The position numbers were made by a program, and so were the translations under genes. Below the pieces are notes generated by a model that worked only from the letters and a program-made list of their open reading frames with translations, did not search any database and was not told where the DNA came from. From Hydrogenophaga intermedia (GTDB taxonomy: Bacteria; Pseudomonadota; Gammaproteobacteria; Burkholderiales; Burkholderiaceae_C), in NCBI RefSeq assembly GCF_023715105.1, contig NZ_JAMBNO010000003.1:1-64000 (forward strand): DNA of 64,000 nt, read 5' to 3'. Of the stretch, positions 16,371-24,500 are shown in pieces; within the stretch, counting starts at the first letter, position 1, and each line of letters begins with the position of its first letter.

Positions 16371-17012
16371 CTATGCGTAGCAAGGAAACCCCAAAATAGC
16401 GCGCCAATCGTGAGCGGGTTCGAACGCAAGCGCCGTAATGAGACCGTGCGGAGGTGCTCGCCGCCGTTGCTTCGCGGTCATCAATTGCTCTTCAGTCCAG
16501 AGCCGGTGTGGGTTGTAGTTGCAGCCCGCACCCATGCTGCAGCCCTGAAGGTCGGCCGTGATGAGCTCGGCGCGCTCCGCGCTGGGCCTGTGGGTACTGA
16601 TAAATACGAGGGGCCCGCAAACGAAGACGATATCGAACGCGACGCTGCTCATCTCGTCGGGTTGGGTGAAGCTGCCCAGCGAGTCAGCTCGCACCCGAAC
16701 CCGGACATGGTCGCCGAAGAACTCCAGATAGGTGTCGTTCTCCATCAGGTCGGCGGAGTGGTCGTTTCGGACGCTGAAGTGATTTCTTGCGAGCGATGGC
16801 ACCTCCGGCAGCAGCGTGTCGCGCAGGAATATGAATGTGGATTCCCGGCGCTCGGCATAACCGAAGCCATGGCGAAGCGTGACGTTTGCATGGGAAGACA
16901 CCGCGGCATGCTCCTTCAGGAGGATGTCGTGGAAATCCCGGATGGGGAACTCACTGTGGTAGCGGTGCTCCGCTTGGCCAAGGCTGACGACTTCAATTTC
17001 GATAGGGTACAT
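16371..17012 (-). CDS. Hypothetical protein
   Basis: 213 residues with CGGAG seven bases before the ATG. The composition is of a soluble beta-rich protein (EVVSLGQAEHRYHSEFPI; AFDIVFVCGPLVFIST). It could bind a ligand or a partner, but no domain is recognised. It is the most upstream of the minus-strand orphans and likely the first gene of their transcript. Confidence 0.6.
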   Translation of the reverse strand: MYPIEIEVVSLGQAEHRYHSEFPIRDFHDILLKEHAAVSSHANVTLRHGFGYAERRESTFIFLRDTLLPEVPSLARNHFSVRNDHSADLMENDTYLEFFGDHVRVRVRADSLGSFTQPDEMSSVAFDIVFVCGPLVFISTHRPSAERAELITADLQGCSMGAGCNYNPHRLWTEEQLMTAKQRRRAPPHGLITALAFEPAHDWRAILGFPCYA

Positions 17013-17528
17013 AGGGGCTCCGAGGATTGGAGCTTCATGTAGGTCGAAGTTTTAGCCTTCAGGTGATCACACGGGTGCAACGCATGCCGATGACTGTTCG
17101 CGCGCGGCAGACCATACGCCTAGTTGTGAACCGTCAATAGGTTATGTCGCGGTTCCGGGAGACGGGAAGCCATCGCGACACCAACCAGCAAGTCGCGGGG
17201 GGCGCGTGAGTCAATGGAGTCGAACTGTGGTGCGGCGTGGTTGACCGCCGGTAGAACCGTTCAGGGGGCCGCGGTCACCCTGGGTTGAGTGGGATCCTGC
17301 GCTCAACCCGGGGGCGCTCGGAAGACCGTACACGAGCGAGGAAGTCATGTGATAGCCCTCCCGGACGCAGCAAAAAGACGAAGCCGACCACAGCGCAGGC
17401 CGAGTAGAGCCGGCCGGAGTCCGGGTCTGGCTGAGGTCCAAGGAGTGACCCGCTTGCCTCGCTGCCCAGCGCTGGGTAGCAAACCGAACGCTTGTTAGGC
17501 TATAATACATTGAGCGTTTGAGGTGAAC
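17013..17528. other. Boundary between accessory region and catabolic island
   Basis: No gene is supported in these 516 bases. A minus-strand open frame crosses it but shows no coding character. The right end contains the promoter of the thiolase-like gene. This interval is where the integrated region should end, yet I cannot see a second copy of the tRNA repeat in it. Confidence 0.4.
17487..17518 (+). promoter_or_regulatory. Promoter of the thiolase-like/DUF35 operon with flanking inverted repeat
   Basis: A perfect TATAAT -10 box lies at 17501-17506, with no good -35 box at the usual distance. AACGCT (17487-17492) and AGCGTT (17512-17517) form an inverted repeat around it, so a bound repressor would cover the -10 box. 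A GTTAG half-site at 17494-17498 recalls the motif at the TetR promoter. Confidence 0.5.
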
Positions 17529-18734
17529 ATGGAAGATCTTTCCCCCGGCGCAGCCGGACGGCGACGTAGTATCCGAGGCCAAGCAGCCATTGTCGGCGCG
17601 GGCCGGTCGGAGGTGGGGCGCGTGCCGGACAAGAGCGTGTTGGCGTTGGCCGCCCACGCAGCGAATGCCGCATTGCAGGATGCCGGCATCGATCGGTCGC
17701 AGGTCGACGGAGTGCTCTCCAGCGCGGCCTTCGCGGCCCCGTTTCATCGTTTCAGCGTCGCCTTCAGCGAGTATTTCGGGATCGTTCCCACGTTTTCGAA
17801 CACGCTTCAAGTATCTGGCGCCACCGCGGCAACGATGTTGAACATCGCCGCCGCCGCCATTGCCGGCGGGCTGGCCAACACCATCCTCGTGATTGGGTCC
17901 GACAGCCTGCTCACAGGCTTATCGCCTGACCTCGCCCTGCGTTCGATGACCGAGAGCCGAGACCAGCAGTACGAAATGCCGTTTGGCATCCCGGTGGCCA
18001 ACACCTTCGCAATGACGGCGCATCGGCACATGAAGGACTTCGGCACAACTCCGGAGCAACTTGCCAAGGTTGCCGTGATTCACCGCGAGCACGCCATCAA
18101 CACGCCCGGCGCTCAGATGACGACGCCCATCACCGTGGACGATGTGCTCAACTCCGGCTGGGTGACGACGCCGTATCACAAGCTGGACTGTTCGTTGATA
18201 TCGGACGGCGCCGTGGCATTCTTGGTGAGTTCGGCCGATCGTGTCGGTGATTTCAAGGCGAAACCCGTCTACATCCTGGGTGCCGGCGAGTGCTACACAC
18301 ACGAGCACATCTTCCTGATGCCGTCGCTGACCACGACCGGTGCAGTCCAATCGAGTGCGAAGGCGTACGCCATGGCGGGGTGCTCGCCGAAGGACATCGA
18401 TGTCGCTGGCGTCTACGACTGCTTCACCGGCACCGTGATCATGATGTTGGAAGATCTGGGCTTCTGTCCAAAGGGCGAAGGCGGGCGCTTCGTCGACGAC
18501 CGGCAGATCACCTACGGCGGCAGCATTCCCTGCAACACCCATGGCGGGCTGCTGTCCTTCGCGCATCCAGGCATGCCGGGATCCCTGCTGCACTTTCTCG
18601 AAGTGACGCAGCAGTTGCGGGGGCAGTGCGGGCCGCGTCAAGTCGAGGGTGCCGAACTCGGACTGGTGCACAGCCTCGGCGCCGGCTTCGCGACGCAGGC
18701 AACGACGATTCTCGGCACAGGAGCCACGCTGTGA
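17529..18734 (+). CDS. Thiolase-like protein without catalytic Cys (Ltp2-like aldolase candidate)
   Basis: 401 residues from the ATG at 17529 (GAGG six bases upstream; a GTG two codons earlier is possible). It has the thiolase fold in the lipid-transfer/SCP-x branch: GVYDCFTGTVIMMLEDLGF at 294-312 and CNTHGG at 335-340 are typical. At the nucleophile position, where thiolases have C-x-S-G, it reads QVSG with Val95. Ltp2-type members lack this Cys and, with a DUF35 protein, cleave beta-hydroxyacyl-CoA side chains as retro-aldolases; Y296 and H338 sit in the expected conserved blocks. The next gene is a DUF35 protein overlapping by four bases. I therefore infer an aldolase rather than a thiolase. 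Confidence 0.8.
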   Translation: MEDLSPGAAGRRRSIRGQAAIVGAGRSEVGRVPDKSVLALAAHAANAALQDAGIDRSQVDGVLSSAAFAAPFHRFSVAFSEYFGIVPTFSNTLQVSGATAATMLNIAAAAIAGGLANTILVIGSDSLLTGLSPDLALRSMTESRDQQYEMPFGIPVANTFAMTAHRHMKDFGTTPEQLAKVAVIHREHAINTPGAQMTTPITVDDVLNSGWVTTPYHKLDCSLISDGAVAFLVSSADRVGDFKAKPVYILGAGECYTHEHIFLMPSLTTTGAVQSSAKAYAMAGCSPKDIDVAGVYDCFTGTVIMMLEDLGFCPKGEGGRFVDDRQITYGGSIPCNTHGGLLSFAHPGMPGSLLHFLEVTQQLRGQCGPRQVEGAELGLVHSLGAGFATQATTILGTGATL

Positions 18735-19156
18735 GGCGCATCGAACCGCATGAAGCCCATGTGAAGCCATTGCCGGCGCCCGACCCGGACTCGCGGGCCT
18801 ATTGGCAAGGTCTGAAGGATGGCCGACTTCTGTTGCAGTACTGCGCAAACTGCGGCCACGTACAGCTCTATCAGCAGGCGATTTGCCGTCGCTGCGGCAG
18901 CGACGCTCTCGAGCACCGGGCGGCGAGCGGGCGAGGTCTCGTGCATTCGTTCAGCGTGGTCCACCGCGCCCCGGGCCCTGCATTCAAGCACGAAACACCC
19001 TATGCCGTGCTGCTGGTCGAGCTCGCCGAAGGGCCACGAATGATCAGTTCCCTGGTGGATGGCGACCCCATGGCAGTGGAATTCGACATGCCGGTGGAAC
19101 TGGTCTGCGAAAGGGTCAGCGAAGAAGTGGTGCTACCGCGCTTCAAGCCGGCTTGA
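18731..19156 (+). CDS. DUF35 zinc-ribbon/OB-fold acyl-CoA-associated protein
   Basis: 141 residues starting at a GTG that overlaps the previous stop (GTGA). The N-terminal helical segment (AYWQGLKDGRLLLQYCANC) leads into a zinc ribbon with C38, C41, C52 and C55, then an OB fold (GRGLVHSFSVVHR…YAVLLVEL). DUF35 proteins bind and position thiolase-like partners and their acyl-CoA substrates; with Ltp2 they form the aldolase complex of steroid side-chain degradation. Coupling to the thiolase-like gene makes the same kind of complex likely here. Confidence 0.88.
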   Translation: MRRIEPHEAHVKPLPAPDPDSRAYWQGLKDGRLLLQYCANCGHVQLYQQAICRRCGSDALEHRAASGRGLVHSFSVVHRAPGPAFKHETPYAVLLVELAEGPRMISSLVDGDPMAVEFDMPVELVCERVSEEVVLPRFKPA

Positions 19157-19288
19157 GTCCGACAAGAGAACGTCGGGGCGCGTCCTGCTGAGCATCATCT
19201 TCCGCAGTTCCGATCCGTCCCCTATCACCATCCCACCGGCGTTGTGTCATTGATCCGGCGGTGACGCGCCCAGACCATAGGAGCAGTT

Positions 19289-20050
19289 ATGCGCATCGGC
19301 AGTGTCGAATTCGAGAAGAGGGGCCGTATCGCGATCGTCACGCTCGACGAACCCGCCAAACTCAACGCCATCTCCCTTGGCATCCGTGAGGGCGTAACGG
19401 AAAGCCTCCGGAGACTCCAGGCCGACGATGACATCCGCGTCGGCATTCTCACGGGGCGGGGCGAGAAGGCCTTCTGCGCTGGCGCCGACATTGGCACCTT
19501 TCCCGCAACTCCTGAGCAGGCGCGCAGTTTCATTTCCGACGTGCTTCCGGTGCTGGAGGCGCCCGAGCGCTGTCGCAAGCCACTGATAGCGGCAGTCAAC
19601 GGCATCGCATTCGGCGGGGGTTTTGAACTCGCCATAGCGTGTGACTTCATCCTTGCGTCGGAACGCGCTCGATTCGGTGTGCCGGAGATACAGCTCGGGC
19701 TGCTTCCCGGGTTCGCGCTGCTTCGCCTTCACGAGATCGTCGGTCGTCCGAAGGCGAAGGAGTTGAGCATGCTGGGAGAACCGATCGATGCAAGCGAGGC
19801 TGTGCGATTGGGTATTGCCTTGCGCATGGTGGCGCATGACAACCTCCTTGAGGAGGCGGTTGCGTTCGCCGAGAGAATCGCGAGCAAGCCGCAGATGGCG
19901 GTGCAGATGGCCAAGTCCTTCTTCAACCGCGGGCTCGGCGGTGATGACATGCGCTACGCCATTGACGCATTCCCCTTCTTGTTCCAGACCGAGGACGTGA
20001 AGGAGGGCGTGGCCGCCTTTCGCAGCAAGCGGAAGCCCCAGTTCAAGTGA
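19289..20050 (+). CDS. Enoyl-CoA hydratase/isomerase family protein
   Basis: 253 residues with AGGAGCAGTT before the ATG. Crotonase fold: first oxyanion-hole block CAGADIG (63-69), second AFGGGFELA (108-115). Both catalytic glutamates of true hydratases are present, E113 and E133 (VPEIQLGLLPG). It probably adds water to a trans-2-enoyl-CoA, supplying the beta-hydroxyacyl-CoA that the adjacent aldolase pair could split. It lies 132 bases after the DUF35 gene on the same strand and converges on the hydroxylase gene. Confidence 0.88.
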   Translation: MRIGSVEFEKRGRIAIVTLDEPAKLNAISLGIREGVTESLRRLQADDDIRVGILTGRGEKAFCAGADIGTFPATPEQARSFISDVLPVLEAPERCRKPLIAAVNGIAFGGGFELAIACDFILASERARFGVPEIQLGLLPGFALLRLHEIVGRPKAKELSMLGEPIDASEAVRLGIALRMVAHDNLLEEAVAFAERIASKPQMAVQMAKSFFNRGLGGDDMRYAIDAFPFLFQTEDVKEGVAAFRSKRKPQFK

Positions 20051-20095
20051 AGACCAGTCCCGTCCTTGCCGCCGCGTTCTGAGACGCATAGCGTA

Positions 20096-20120
20096 GGGCC
20101 AGCCGCGAAATGTCTGGCCC
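20096..20120. terminator. Hairpin between convergent genes, possible terminator
   Basis: GGGCCAG pairs with CTGGCCC across an 11-base loop in the 80-base gap between two converging genes. No T-run follows on either strand, so termination is a guess from position. Confidence 0.3.
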
Positions 20121-20132
20121 CTCACCAAGAGA

Positions 20133-22376
20133 TTACGCAGTCACTGCGAGTGCGGGGAGCCCGCTGCGGCGGTTCGCACGGGCGGCGAGTTGCCGCTCCC
20201 TTTCGGTGGCGTAAACCCGATCCCATTGCAGCACCCTGGGCGTCATCAGCCGGTGCCAGAGCGGCGGAATCATGGCTATCAGGATGGTCGTGAGATAGCC
20301 GCCGATCATCATCGGTGCGTCCGGAAACGGTCGTAGATCCTGATAGGCCACTTCCCCCTGCGCATGATGGTGCGAGTGGCGGGTCAGGTTGAACATGGAC
20401 CATGAACTGACTCTCCGGTTCGTGTTCCAGGAGTGCCTTGGCTCCACGGGCGTAGTCGGGTCTCGCACCAGCCCATAGTGCTCCATGTAGTTGACGATCT
20501 CCAGCAAGGCCTTGCCCCAGAGGCCGCACAGCACGAAGAACAAAGCCGCGCTCCAGCCGCCGAGCGCAGCGGCTGCGGTGACAAGCACCGCGCTCATGAG
20601 ATAGCCACGAAGCGCCCGATTGTGCCAGCTCCACGCCTTTTGGCCGCGGCGCCTCAAGCTGTCAGCCTCGATTTTCCAGGCACTGACGTTTCCCTTGATG
20701 GTTGAAGCAAAGATATGAAAGTAGACGTTGCGACCGCGGGGGGCGGTGGCGGGGTCCGCTTCCGTCGCGACATAACGGTGGTGTCCGTAAACATGTTCGA
20801 TGGAAAAGCTGGTGTCGAAGCTGAAGGCCAGCAGCCAGCGGCCGACCAGCATCGATACGCGGTCCCAGGTGCGATGCGTCAGTTCGTGCCCGGGAATGGT
20901 TCCCACCATGCCAATCATCAGTCCCGTGAGGAGGACCGCAGAAAGGTGGTGGCCCCACCCGGTGCTTTCCTTGGCGAGCAGGAAGTCATGGCCGGAGAGC
21001 CTCGTCAGCCAATCGCCAAACCCGAGGGGATCTCCCGGGCTTGCTCCCCATACTGCGCTGAAGACCACCAACGCGAGCAAGGGAAGCGCAAGCCACAGCT
21101 GCGCGGTAAGAACGCCGGGATACCTGAAGGCAGGGGTCGAAGTGTCGTCTCCCGCCAGTGCGTCGCCAGCCACGTACAGCGCCACTATTGCCGCAAGTCC
21201 CGCAGTGATCCACGGACCTCCGCTCAGCAGTGCGGCCGTTGCAAGCAAGGCGACAAGGTGGAAGAGGGAGTACTTCAAATAGTCGGCGGCACTCGCGTTG
21301 CGCCTCGCAGTACCAGGGCCGCTACGGACTGCGTCTGGCGCTGGTTCGCACTCCGTTGCTGCTTCCCGCAGCGTCGTGAAGCGATCGGCATGGATATGCT
21401 CACGGGGGACACCACGCTTGCGAAGCACGTCGGAGGCAGCATCAACCATTCCGGGCGGGCCGCACAGGTATGCCTGGGTGGCGGGATGAATCACCGTAGG
21501 AATGGCTTCGGTGACCGGACCCCGGCGCCCGAGCCACTGCTCGTCCTTGGAAACCTCGGCCACCACCGGAATGAAGTGGAAAGATGCCGGCCACTGTCGC
21601 GCGATCGATGCGATCTCGTCAGTATGGTACAGGTCCTGCGCCCGGCGAGCACCGAACAGCAGTGTCACCGGCTGGGAGACGCCGCGATGAAGAGCGTCGT
21701 GGAGCATCGACAGGACGGGTGCCAAGCCGCTGCCGCCGGCCAGGAACAGCAACGGGCCCTCTGCCTCGCGGAGATGGAAATCTCCCAACGGCGCGGTAAG
21801 CTCTACGCGCTCCCCAACGACATTCTGGTCGTTCACTCGCGATGAGAAGGTACCGCCTGGCACTTTGCGCACGAAGAAGTCCACCTGCCGGCTTACTCGA
21901 GGTGCCGAGGCGAACGAGTAGTTCCGGTAAACCCCAGGCAGCGACCGCAGGCTCAGTCGCGCGTATTGCCCGGCTCGAAACTCCAGGCCTTCATCAAGCC
22001 GGACGCCCAGCCAGCAGATATCCGCAGTGAGCCGACGCTGTTCCACGATAGTGCCGGTCATCCTGCCCGGCTGATCTGGCTCTAACTCTACTTCCACACG
22101 ACCGTCCGTTCGCGGTACGCTCCGGCACGCGAGAATGACACCCATGCCGAGCTCTTCGTCCGTAAGCAGGTAGCTGGTATCGGTCAGCTGTTTGACGCGC
22201 CCCTCCACAAGCCGGCACTTGCAGGAGCCACATCCGCCTACGCGACAGGAGTAAGGGATCTGGACACCTTCACGAAGTGCCGCCTCCAAAAGGGTTTCCT
22301 TGTCGCGCACCGTGATGCGCTGCGAGTTGACATACGCGGTCAGTGGGTGCGCAATGTTGACAGTTGTAGATCGCAC
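20133..22376 (-). CDS. Ferredoxin / ferredoxin reductase / AlkB-XylM-type hydroxylase fusion
   Basis: 747 residues from the GTG at 22376 (GGAG eight bases upstream); a TTG thirteen codons earlier has no such site. Domains in order: plant-type [2Fe-2S] ferredoxin (C44, C49, C52, C84); FAD domain with RNYS at 151-154; NAD domain with LAGGSGLAP near 212-220 and CGPPGM near 305; then, after about residue 365, a polytopic membrane domain with the eight-histidine di-iron signature (HELTH 497-501, HVYGHH 528-533, EHYG 632-635, HSHHH 667-671). Separately encoded relatives are XylA plus XylM, or AlkB with its redox partners. It should hydroxylate an alkyl or methyl group using NAD(P)H without other proteins. 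A divergent AraC regulator lies 98 bases away. Confidence 0.92.
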   Translation of the reverse strand: MRSTTVNIAHPLTAYVNSQRITVRDKETLLEAALREGVQIPYSCRVGGCGSCKCRLVEGRVKQLTDTSYLLTDEELGMGVILACRSVPRTDGRVEVELEPDQPGRMTGTIVEQRRLTADICWLGVRLDEGLEFRAGQYARLSLRSLPGVYRNYSFASAPRVSRQVDFFVRKVPGGTFSSRVNDQNVVGERVELTAPLGDFHLREAEGPLLFLAGGSGLAPVLSMLHDALHRGVSQPVTLLFGARRAQDLYHTDEIASIARQWPASFHFIPVVAEVSKDEQWLGRRGPVTEAIPTVIHPATQAYLCGPPGMVDAASDVLRKRGVPREHIHADRFTTLREAATECEPAPDAVRSGPGTARRNASAADYLKYSLFHLVALLATAALLSGGPWITAGLAAIVALYVAGDALAGDDTSTPAFRYPGVLTAQLWLALPLLALVVFSAVWGASPGDPLGFGDWLTRLSGHDFLLAKESTGWGHHLSAVLLTGLMIGMVGTIPGHELTHRTWDRVSMLVGRWLLAFSFDTSFSIEHVYGHHRYVATEADPATAPRGRNVYFHIFASTIKGNVSAWKIEADSLRRRGQKAWSWHNRALRGYLMSAVLVTAAAALGGWSAALFFVLCGLWGKALLEIVNYMEHYGLVRDPTTPVEPRHSWNTNRRVSSWSMFNLTRHSHHHAQGEVAYQDLRPFPDAPMMIGGYLTTILIAMIPPLWHRLMTPRVLQWDRVYATERERQLAARANRRSGLPALAVTA

Positions 22377-22474
22377 GGACGATCTCCGATGTTTGTTGCA
22401 CGAGTCGATTCTCAAGCGGAGGAGTTACGTGCGGGAGGTCATCTTTCGACACGTTGAGGTCATTCGTTGACAAA

Positions 22475-23509
22475 ATGAGCTCTGGGGAGCCGCCCAATTC
22501 CGGTCGCCTCGTCCTGCCGGCGCACTACCTGCGAGTCGTGGCCGATTGCGTGTCTGCCAGCGGAGGGGACGTGGCGCATTGGCTGCGTCGCAGCGGGCTG
22601 GGCGCCAGCAGCCTCGATGAGTCGTCTGTGCAGATGAGCTTGTCGGCTTTTCGTCGCCTCATTTCGGACGCGATGCTGGTGACGCGAGAGCCCGCTCTCG
22701 GCTTGCTGGTTGGTCAACGCCTCACCGCGAACGCTCATGGCAGCCTCGGCCTTGCCGCAATGAGCAGCGGCTCTGTCCGTCAGCTCATCGGCGTTCTTGA
22801 GCGATACGTCGGTACGCGCGTTCCAATCATTGCCGCGTACCAGGACACGCTGGATACGCAGCTCCGCTTCCAGTTCAAGGAAACAGTTCCTCTAGGCGAA
22901 GTCCGGCATGCCGTTCTCGAAGCCGTCCTGCTCGCGACCAAGGGCATCATTGATTTCGTCGCGATCGGCACCTGTCGGGTGGACTCGGTGACGTTGGACT
23001 TCGCGCCCCCGGGGTACGCTCCGTTCGCGCGCAGCCTGTTCAACTGTGAAGTGCGCTACGGAATGCCATGGGTTGGATTCCTGCTGCCTCTGGATCGCGT
23101 CGACCAGACCCTGAACACAGCCGACTCTGCGGCGTTTCAAGCCGCTGAAGCTTTGTGCCAGCGTGATTTCGACAAGTTCGATTCTGGCCATCCGGTAAGC
23201 GCGCGCGTGCGGCGACTCCTTATCGAGCATCAGCACGGCTTCCCATCGTTGAGCGCTACGGCCCGTCTGCTGCACGTGACGCCCCGTACGCTCCACCGTC
23301 GTCTGGTCGCCGAAGGCACGACTTACCAGCAGATCCTGGAGCAGGTGCGGCATCTGCTCGCAGTCGAGTACTTGCGCACCCGACAGCTCACCGTTCAGGA
23401 AATTGCCCACGCTCTCGGATACTCGGACGTCGCCAATTTCCGGCGCGCTTTCAGGCGGTGGGAAGGAGTCCCGCCCACTCGCATATTGGGCAGGGACCTA
23501 CCGGCATAG
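22475..23509 (+). CDS. AraC-family transcriptional regulator
   Basis: 344 residues from the ATG at 22475; an in-frame TTG seven codons earlier is possible. The N-terminal half is an arabinose-binding-type ligand domain of the OruR/ArgR-like group. The C-terminal 100 residues contain two helix-turn-helix motifs (SATARLLHVTPRTLHRRL and VQEIAHALGYSDVANFRRAF). It is divergent from the hydroxylase gene, and the 98-base gap must hold both promoters, so it most likely activates the hydroxylase in response to its substrate. Confidence 0.9.
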   Translation: MSSGEPPNSGRLVLPAHYLRVVADCVSASGGDVAHWLRRSGLGASSLDESSVQMSLSAFRRLISDAMLVTREPALGLLVGQRLTANAHGSLGLAAMSSGSVRQLIGVLERYVGTRVPIIAAYQDTLDTQLRFQFKETVPLGEVRHAVLEAVLLATKGIIDFVAIGTCRVDSVTLDFAPPGYAPFARSLFNCEVRYGMPWVGFLLPLDRVDQTLNTADSAAFQAAEALCQRDFDKFDSGHPVSARVRRLLIEHQHGFPSLSATARLLHVTPRTLHRRLVAEGTTYQQILEQVRHLLAVEYLRTRQLTVQEIAHALGYSDVANFRRAFRRWEGVPPTRILGRDLPA

Positions 23510-23679
23510 GGCCACTGCGCCTCGAACGCGATGAATGAGCCGGCAATGTTCAACCACGCCCATTACGAGCTGGCAAGAACTCCGGCGCCCGCGACTTCAC
23601 GTCGACCATTTGGCGGTTGCGAGTGGCGCGAAGTCAGTGGGCGCGCGTCGCACCACGCCCGGGCTTCAGGTCGCAGGCC

Positions 23680-24474
23680 TCAGGCCAGCCACCGCTTGCG
23701 ACGCCGGTAGTGCTTGATTTCCTTGAAGTCCCGGCCTTCGGCTCCGCCGAGGTAGGCTTCGCGGATGTCCGGGTTGGTCTTCATGACATCAGCCTTGTCG
23801 TGCATGACGACACGCCCGTTCTCGATCAGGTACCCGTGCGAGACCACGTCCAGTGCCGCAATGGCATTCTGCTCGACGAGCAGGATCGACATGCCCTCGT
23901 CGCGGTTGATGCGGCGGATGATCTCGAAGATCTCCGCCACGATAAGCGGCGCCAAGCCCAGGCTGGGCTCGTCGAGCATCAGCAGCTTGGGTTGGGTCAT
24001 CAGTGCCCTGCCGATCGCCAGCATCTGCTGCTCGCCACCGGAGAGATAGCCCGCCTGCGCCGAGCGACGTTGCTTGAGCCGCGGAAAGTAGGTGTAGACG
24101 CGGTCCCGGTTGCGGGACATCGCGGCCCTGTCGCCGTGCACGGCCGATGCCGCGACAAGGTTCTCGTCCGGCGTCAGGTGCTCGAACACCCTTCGTCCTT
24201 CAAGCACCTGCGCGATGCCGAGCTTCACGCGGTCCTGCGGCGGCAAGCTGGAGATGTCCTGGCCCAGGAATTTCACGTCGCCGCGCGTGATCTCCCCGTG
24301 CTCCGACTTCAGAAGCCCGCTGATGGCCTTGAGGGTCGTGCTCTTGCCGGCGCCGTTGGCGCCGAGCAAGGCCACCATGCCCCCTTGCGGCACTTCGATC
24401 GACACGCCCTTGATTGCCAGGAAGACGTGGTCGTAGATGACCTCGATGTTGTTGAGTACCAGGGCGTGGGTCAT
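23680..24474 (-). CDS. livF: Branched-chain-type ABC transporter ATP-binding protein (LivF-like)
   Basis: 264 residues. Walker A GANGAGKST at 38-46, signature LSGGEQQ, Walker B LLMLDEPSLG, and switch His region (LLVEQN) as in LivF. The C-terminus carries a basic tail (HYRRRKRWLA) beyond the usual end. It is the last gene of the uptake operon that starts at 31795. The symbol denotes family resemblance; the substrate is probably an organic acid rather than an amino acid. Confidence 0.9.
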   Translation of the reverse strand: MTHALVLNNIEVIYDHVFLAIKGVSIEVPQGGMVALLGANGAGKSTTLKAISGLLKSEHGEITRGDVKFLGQDISSLPPQDRVKLGIAQVLEGRRVFEHLTPDENLVAASAVHGDRAAMSRNRDRVYTYFPRLKQRRSAQAGYLSGGEQQMLAIGRALMTQPKLLMLDEPSLGLAPLIVAEIFEIIRRINRDEGMSILLVEQNAIAALDVVSHGYLIENGRVVMHDKADVMKTNPDIREAYLGGAEGRDFKEIKHYRRRKRWLA

Positions 24475-24500
24475 GGTGCCTTGTCCGCGCAGATCGGCAT

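Noticed and set aside
17211-17810. Minus-strand frame of 199 residues crossing the thiolase promoter
   Set aside because: No ribosome site, biased composition, and overlap with the promoter and first 280 bases of a clearly coding gene.
17529-18734. Ordinary acetyl-CoA acetyltransferase
   Set aside because: The nucleophilic Cys position is Val95 and the coupled DUF35 gene points to the aldolase branch.
20133-22376. Ring-hydroxylating dioxygenase reductase followed by a separate desaturase
   Set aside because: No stop or start codon separates the parts; the frame is continuous and the histidine spacing fits AlkB/XylM hydroxylases better than soluble dioxygenases.
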